DNA of 64,000 bases, from the NCBI GenBank assembly GCA_016713175.1, contig JADJPQ010000027.1:71134-135133 (forward strand). Direction: 5' to 3'. The stretch comes from Planctomycetota bacterium. Lineage in GTDB: Bacteria > Planctomycetota > UBA1135 > UBA2386. Positions within the stretch are counted from its first letter, which is position 1; every line of letters starts with the position of its first letter. The notes beneath the pieces are model-generated. The model had not been told where the DNA came from and searched no databases. It saw nothing but the letters and a program-made list of their open reading frames with translations. Both the position numbers and the translations under genes were made by a program. Positions 58,886 through 64,000 of the stretch are shown piece after piece.

Positions 58886-59918
58886 CTACCGCTTCTTCTT
58901 GTGCGCCGGGCAGGCGGCGTTGGCGGCGTCGCAGGCGCCGCAGCCGCGCAGATAGCCGAGCCGGCCGTTCTTCTCGATCACCGACGCGGCCTCGGCCGCG
59001 ATCTTGGCCGCCTTGGTACCGCTGAACGTACTGGCGATCGCCTGCATCTTTGTGTGCCTTGTCGTAGTCGCGGTTCTGGTCGAACTTCTGGGCGGCGGAG
59101 AGCTTCTGGCCGGCGGCGATCTCCCTCTTCAACTTCGGATCCTTCGCCAGTTCCTGCAGCTTCCCGGTCGCCTCCTCGGCGCGCGGCACCTTGGCGTAGC
59201 CGCGGGCCACCGCGTCGAAGGCTTCGAATGCCGCGAACGGATCACCGGCGGCGAGCCGGTCGATGCCATGGTCGACCAGGGTCGCAGCCTTGCCTTCGAT
59301 CTCGGTACACAGTTTCTCCGCCTGGGCCTGGGCTTCCGCCGACAGCTTGCCGTCAGTCAGCAGCTTCTTGCACTCGGCAAACGCGCCGCCAAAGTCTTTG
59401 GCCCCGAGCTTCTTGGCCACACCCTCCAGGCCCTTGGCGTAAGTCGCCGGCCGGGCGTTGGCCAGTGCCTGGCAGCGTCAGCTCGTCCAGTTCGGTCGGC
59501 AGCCCGGTCCACAGCACCTTGCCGTCCGGATCGATCAGCAGGGCGCTCGGGATCATGCGGACCGCCCAGGCCTGGTTCCAACCGATCGCGATCGGGTAGG
59601 TCACTTTCTGCGCCGCGATGAACTTGGTGACCTCCTTGTTCTCGTCGCTGGTGACACCGACAACCACCAGACCCTCGGGGTAGCGCTTTTCGTGCAGCGC
59701 GTTCGGGCACTCGACCTGACCGATGCTGGCTTTGGAATCGGCCGCCCAGAAGGTCAGCAGCACGGCCGAACCCGCAACTGGCCCAGGCGCTGGGCCGGCA
59801 GATCCACCGAAGTTGAACCGGGAGTCGAAACTCAACTCGGGAGCCTCGGCACCGACCTTGACCTGGGCCGAGACGGCAACGCTCCGAGCAACAACGCGGA
59901 CAGGAGTGGAAATCGCAT
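58886..59918 (-). CDS. Thioredoxin-fold (redoxin) exported protein lacking CxxC, frameshifted
   Basis: From ATG 59918 (AGGAGG just upstream) the start MRFPLLSALLLGA is a signal peptide; one missing base then gives VAVSAQVKVGAEAPELSFDS. The redoxin core is VLLTFWAADSKASIGQVECP (no CxxC at the active-site position), GLVVVGVTSDENKEVTKFIA and WAVRMIPSALLIDPDGKVLW. After another break a helical region follows (LGAKDFGGAFAECKKLLTDG, DPFAAFEAFDAVARGYAKVP). After a third it ends VIEKNGRLGYLRGCGACDAA and NAACPAHKKKR. The original product is about 344 residues. The redox site at the usual place is lost; the Cys-rich tail may bind metal. Confidence 0.65.
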
Positions 59919-59987
59919 GCGTCCTCCTATGGACGTCCCGTAGACGGGTAGTGTTGCAGGAGATTCCCGTTCCGTCCACACCCCCTG

Positions 59988-59995
59988 ACTTGGGT
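59988..59995. repeat. Left target-site duplication of IS
   Basis: ACTTGGGT lies directly outside the left terminal inverted repeat and is repeated exactly at 61860-61867. Confidence 0.85.
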
Positions 59996-60101
59996 CAGCG
60001 GTTCCGGAAGTCAGATTCGACTGCCGTTTGCAAGGCCAGCAAGGGCGCCGGCTGCAGGCCGGCGGCCGATGAGACGGCAAGGCCCCCTTTCCCCCACGGG
60101 G

Positions 60102-61359
60102 CTAGTCTGGTTGGCGGCGAGGGCACGACAAGGGCGCGGGCTGCGGACGGCAGCGCCGGCCGGTCAGCTTAGTGTCGTGCAGCCGGCGTCCGAGAGCGAG
60201 CCTCAGGATGACGACCAGGTCGGCCGCCGACCTCACCGGGTGGGTGCCGCGGTGCAGGTAACGGTTTCGGTAGAGCCGCTCGATCACGATGCCAAGCGCC
60301 ATCAGCAGCCAGCCGACCACCACCGAGTTGGCGTCGTGGTGGCAGATGTGCTCCATCCCGTGCCTGGTCTTCGCTTCGTTGAACCCCTCGTTCTCGATCT
60401 CCCCAGCGGCTCTTGGCCCATCTTGAACGCGCTTGGCTGCTCACTTCATCCATCGGGTAATCGGTCAGCCAGTAGGCCTCGATGGTTGTTTTCCCAGCGC
60501 GGTATTGAGTGCCCAGGATGACCCGCATGCTGACGCCAGTTGAGACCTTCCCAGGGTTGAAACCCACCCTCATCCCAGATCTCGACGCGCTCACCACGAT
60601 GCTCGAAGGTCTGGTCCGGCGGGCGGGAGTTGAACCGCACCTGAGCACGGCCGAACAGGTCCGGCAGGTTCTTCTTCAGCCGCACGATGGCGTGCAGCCC
60701 GACCTCCTGCGAGATTGAGGAACGGAGCGCAGGCGAACTTCGCGTCAGTCGCGACGTATTCGGCGAAGCGCGCGCCCAACGAGGACACGCAACGACGCAG
60801 CAATCTCTGACCCGCCACGAGTTCGCTGTCACCGGGCCCATGGGGCTCGACATAGAGCGGCAGCGATACCCCGACACCGACCACGCTGATCGCGGCGACT
60901 TCATGGCGGTGCCCGATCACCACGTCCTTGTCGTCGCGTTGCGGGCGACGAGATCGCGACCGATGTCGAGCTGCCGGTATGCCCCGCGGAGGTGCCGTCC
61001 ACGGCGAGCCCAATGCGCGAGCCGCCGGCAAGACGTTGTTGCCTGGCGAGCCGAGCGGTGGCCACCAGGGCGTCGCGAGTCACCCGCGGATCGAGCCGCT
61101 CGTTGAAGTAGGCCAGCGCGTCTTCGCTGAAGCTCCGGCTCAGCGCCAACCCCCGAACCGTGCCGCTCGTCATGCAGTCGCTCGACGCCGTGAAAGGACG
61201 TGGTCTGCAGGATCTGGCCGGCGAGTTGCGCCCAGATCAGATCTTGCGCCGGAATCTGCGGGCGCTTGCGCCCGTCCCCAGGATGCGTGACGTAGTGCTC
61301 GAGACGAAGCGTCCTGCTGGCGTAGTCCCGCACCTTCCGGAGCTGGGACCGCTTCTCAT
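60102..61359 (-). pseudogene. DDE transposase of the IS, many frameshifts
   Basis: Conserved blocks in changing frames, in order: RSQLRKVRDYASRTLRLEHY, DLIWAQLAGQILQTTSFHGV, LSRSFSEDALAYFNERLDPR, IGLAVDGTSAG (first catalytic Asp), ISVVGVGVSLPLYVEPHGPG and DSELVAGQRLLRR (second Asp region). These are followed by HAIVRLKKNLPDLFGRAQVR, VEIWDEGGFQPWEGLNW, IEAYWLTDYP, KSRWGDRERG-like (catalytic Glu region), EHICHHDANSVVVGWLLMAL and RLYRNRYLHRGTHPVRSAAD. This matches IS4-like DDE transposases in layout. At least five indels break it. Its ATG overlaps the upstream stop (TAATG). Confidence 0.7.
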
Positions 61360-61702
61360 TACATCGTCTGGCGACGCAGGAGCACGAGAGCTGGGCGTTT
61401 CGCATTGAACACCCCAGTGACTGCATCCCGGAACTGGCGGCCGGCATCGACCCTGCGCTGCACCTCACTTGGCCCACTCGTCAGGGATCCGCTCGACGCG
61501 CGTTTCTTGCCATCGAGCATGTAGGTCAGCATCCAGATGGGATGCCGTCTCCTTCGCGCAGTGGCGTCCGTCTGCCACAGCGACGATGGCAAGGGCAAGC
61601 GAGCCCGGCAGTGCGTCCTCGGGCAGCTTGGCACCCGCACGAGGGGAGAACTTCTTCTGACGAAGGCGTGAGGCGTCCTCGCCTCCTGGGGTCAATCTTC
61701 AT
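61359..61702 (-). pseudogene. Upstream small protein of the IS (DUF6788-like), frameshifted
   Basis: From ATG 61702 (MKIDPRRRGRL) the frame breaks once, then the C-terminal half PIWMLTYMLDGKKRASSGSL, TSGPSEVQRRVDAGRQFRDA and FNAKRPALVLLRRQTM is intact. Such short proteins with a DGKxR...RR pattern accompany some transposases; the DUF6788 match is from memory and unverified. Its stop overlaps the transposase start by one base. Confidence 0.45.
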
Positions 61703-61859
61703 CTGCGTACTTCCACCACCTACAGTTTCGCCGTTTCGCAAGTCGAAAGCGCAAACGCGAAAATAGGCACGCTACGGGGCGCCCGCCACGCCCTGACCTT
61801 GCTTCCTGCTGGACGGCGGCTCTCGGACGATCAGCCGTCACCTACTTCCGAAACTGCTG

Positions 61860-61867
61860 ACTTGGGT
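61860..61867. repeat. Right target-site duplication of IS
   Basis: ACTTGGGT repeats the left duplication at 59988-59995 exactly, directly outside the right inverted repeat. Confidence 0.85.
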
Positions 61868-62400
61868 TGCTTGGGTTCTCGGGGTTCCTTTCGCAACCGC
61901 CGTTACGCTCCGTCGCCACCATGACCAACGCGGTCCTCGGTCTGCTCAGCATGCGGACCTGGGTGATCCGCCACGACGACGAACACTCGAGCCGCAGCGG
62001 CAGTCCGTTCAACAGCATCTGTAGCCGCGGAACAGCATCGACAGAGGTCCTGCGTCGGCGGAACTACGACCGACGTCGCACAACAAGCAGGCTCACCGCG
62101 GCAGGCGCGCGACTGACCGATCTTCGCCTCGCGGTGCGACGTCGACACCAGGTGACGAGGGCGGAAAGACGCGTTGGCCGCAGCGCAGGCATCGGCGAGG
62201 AGAACGCGCTTCGGGTGTCCCTGGCCAAGCGGCGGTGGTCCGAACGCAGCGCCTGAACCAGGGCATTTATCCCGGATCGGCCGGCCCCCTGCCTCGCCGC
62301 CAATCGCCTGGTTCGCCGCACGAATCGCCATCGCCGCACCACCCGACCGGCGAAAACCCCGTTGTTTCACCGATCCCGAGTGGCACCCTTGACGATCTCC
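61868..62400. other. Stretch with no supported gene
   Basis: Several overlapping frames are open on both strands but none gives recognisable domains or a consistent codon pattern along its length. A plus-strand ATG at 61921 (MTNAVLGLLSMRTWVIRHDD) may start a real gene that is then frameshifted, as in the neighbours. Nothing can be assigned. Confidence 0.4.
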
Positions 62401-62401
62401 T

Positions 62402-62422
62402 GTGGATCTGGTCCACTAGATC
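62402..62422 (+). promoter_or_regulatory. Candidate operator for the GntR-like gene
   Basis: Two overlapping inverted repeats lie just before the likely start: GTGGA-TCTGG-TCCAC and GATCT-GGTCCACT-AGATC. Symmetric sites of this kind in front of a GntR-type gene often serve autoregulation. The evidence is sequence symmetry and position only. Confidence 0.3.
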
Positions 62423-63301
62423 AATCTGTCTGAACGCGTCCTTGCCCAAGCTCGTGCCACTGCCGCGCTGTGGCGTGCACTGGCGCGGCGGCTCGATCGC
62501 TCGGCACCGACGCCGCTCTATCACCAGTTGGCGGCAGCGCTGCGGTGGGAGATCGGGATGGGGCGACTCACCAGCGAGCGGCCCCTACTCCCCGATCCGC
62601 GCCGCCGCGGCTGAGCTGGCGGTGAACTGCGCCACCGTGCGCCAGGCCCGGCGCGTGAAACTCGTCCCTGGCGTGGCGACGTCCCCGTGCGTCGGCGTGG
62701 TATTAAGTGGTGAGACGACGCACTCCCCGGTGGCCGGTCACCGGCTCGGACTCGTGCGTCGCGGCGGAGTGCAGCTTCTCGCAGGCGGCGCAGCTCGCCC
62801 GCGAACTGCGACGACGCTGCGGCGCGCCCCGTGGTGCCGTGGCAGCTGGATTGGCCTGAGCCACCGCCCGGAAGCTGGTCACGACGACCTTCCGCGCAGG
62901 CGAGGTGCGCAGCCGCTGGCCCCGCGGCGGGTCTGCGACGTGCCACTCGCCCCACGAAAGCCTGGCGGAGCTGATCCAAGCCCGAGCTGCGGCGCTGCGG
63001 CTAGAGCAGGCGGTGGTGGTCAGGCGCGATCCTGACACCCCGGGAGCTGTGCGCTCGCAACGGAGGTCGCGCCGCTGCTGCGCGCCAGCGGCCTCGACTG
63101 GCGGGCCGCGACCGCCACGAGCTTCCGAAACTGCTTGCTCGGAGTGCACGCAGTGGTGCTCGTGGCTCCACGGTGTTCGACGGACTGCCCTGGCGCCTGC
63201 AATCGCATCCGCGCGTGATCGAAATCCGCTGTGTCGTCGCCGCGGGCCTGGCCTCAGGCTGCCGCTATTTCTCGCCAAGCCCACGGGACGCTGAGCCATG
63301 A
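62420..63301 (+). pseudogene. GntR-family (YtrA-like) regulator, frameshifted, start codon ATC
   Basis: From 62420 the reading ATC-AAT-CTG-TCT-GAA gives (I)NLSERVLAQARATAALWRAL, then SAPTPLYHQLAAALRWEIGM, the usual GntR beginning. After a break, PIRAAAAELAVNCATVRQAR is the recognition helix of the winged helix. More breaks separate VVPWQLDWPEPPPGSWS, VTTTFRAGEVRSRWPR and AVVVRRDPDTPGAV, which resemble the C-terminal domain of a GntR subgroup. The initiator would be ATC, an ATG with one base changed. The stop TGA at 63299-63301 overlaps the next ATG. Confidence 0.55.
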
Positions 63302-64000
63302 CACGTCGCACATCGCCGCCTCGCCATCACGACCTGGCTCTTCCGCGCTGCCGCAAGAGACGGGTTCCCAACCCTTCCCCAAGAACGCATCGATGCGATG
63401 GTGCGGAGGAGGCCGTGACCCGCGGCGTTCCGGTTTGAGCGTCACGATCGTCGCAAAACGGGCAGGTCCCTCATCACTGCGCGGCTGGCGTGGCGGACGT
63501 GCGCACCAGCAGCCCGGTGACCTCGGCAGCCGGGTTCAACATCGCGTCGGTGAAAGCCACTGACCGCGATCCTCGCACTGGACCTCGTCGATCGCGGAGT
63601 GCTCGACCTCGACATGCGCCCGCGAACGCTCCTGGCCTGGCTGCCGCGTCGTTTGCCGACATCACGGTCGCGCAGCTCCTCTCTCACACCTCAGGCATCG
63701 TGCGGGACGGGCGTCGGGACAACGCCGACGACCCGAGTGGGCGAAAATCCGAGGCGCATCGCCGCGGCGGACTGCGCCTTCGCCGCCGGGCGCGGTGGAG
63801 TATCGCTAACACGGATACTTAAGTGGGCTTTCTGGCCGAGGCCGCGGCCGGGATGCCGCTCGATGAACTGCTGCGTCCCGCGGCGGATCTTCACGCCGGC
63901 GCGCGGACCAGGCCACGGCAACGCACCGCCATCGTCGATCCTGAGCGCGCAACCGCACCAGGTCGTCAAGGCGCGCGTCTCCCGTGCTCTTACGCCAGCG
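63298..64000 (+). pseudogene. Serine hydrolase (class C beta-lactamase-like), frameshifted, runs off window
   Basis: The ATG at 63298 overlaps the GntR stop (ATGA). In alternating frames the blocks are ERIDAMV, TRGVPV/LSVTIVA, GVADVRTSSPVTSAAGFNIA, SVKA (the SxxK nucleophile region, one residue short), LTAILALDLVDRGVLDLDM, FADITVAQLLSHTSGIVRDG, NTDT (YxN-like) and VGFLAEAAAGMPLDELL. The order is that of penicillin-binding/beta-lactamase family serine hydrolases. At least three indels are required. The 3' end is outside the window. Confidence 0.6.

Larger units (their letters stand above)
59996..61859 (-). mobile_element. Insertion sequence, 1864 bp, two-gene, family unassigned
   Basis: The element begins with CAGCGGTTCCGGAAGT (59996-60011) and ends with ACTTCCGAAACTGCTG (61844-61859), inverted repeats identical at 14 of 16 positions. 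It is flanked by 8-bp direct repeats ACTTGGGT (59988-59995 and 61860-61867). It encodes on the minus strand a small helper-like protein and a DDE-type transposase. The perfect target duplication means insertion was recent and the element has not been rearranged. It separates the redoxin gene from the downstream region. Confidence 0.85.

Overview
The window is high-GC DNA with densely packed genes on both strands, a bacterial chromosome segment. Secreted proteins with PKD, kelch, Asp-box and FG-GAP repeats, Tat-exported Gfo/Idh/MocA and sugar-isomerase-like proteins, a DUF433 protein and a long acidic insertion in RNase E/G together suggest Planctomycetota. This is inferred from gene content only; no rRNA is present, and other PVC or delta-proteobacterial-type lineages are not excluded.

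Layout. 1-9.9 kb: a PKD-domain exported protein (cut by the left edge), a RAYT transposase with a nearby remnant of a second copy, a TIM-barrel isomerase-like protein, a marR-doxX-pirin redox cluster with a visible palindromic operator, a radical SAM pair, and a TPR lipoprotein-rnpA-yidD operon. 9.9-19.5 kb: a membrane glycosyltransferase/YfhO cluster read in both directions from start codons 9 bp apart. 19.5-27.2 kb: a VWA protein, a chemoreceptor divergent from a periplasmic binding protein, an Asp-box protein and an FG-GAP protein. The last is interrupted by one in-frame TGA followed by a hairpin that fits a bacterial SECIS element, making it a candidate selenoprotein. 27.2-30.6 kb: ssrA (tmRNA) and smpB with a DUF433/SDR pair between them, then tRNA-Leu(CAG) and dus. 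30.6-40.6 kb: mixed transport, protease, regulatory and exported-protein genes, including nhaR and htpX.

40.6-59.9 kb is a 19-kb run entirely on the minus strand. In transcription order it reads: redoxin-like protein, rpoN, hypothetical, truA, hpf, ptsN, ptsH, pilM, pilN, pilO(P), pilQ, rne/rng, rplU, rpmA, obg, pilT, GspC-like protein, coaX, MnmE-like GTPase. It combines sigma-54/nitrogen-PTS regulation, a type IV pilus assembly and secretin set, and RNA/ribosome functions. 60-64 kb holds a complete insertion sequence with 16-bp terminal inverted repeats and an 8-bp target duplication, then degraded GntR-like and serine-hydrolase-like reading frames running off the right edge.

Caution: single-base frameshifts are rare up to 51 kb (only pirin) but common from 51 kb to the right end. 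They hit normally conserved genes (pilM, ptsH, pilO) and an IS whose ends are still perfect. Uncorrected sequence error is the simplest explanation, so genes marked frameshifted there may be intact in the organism.
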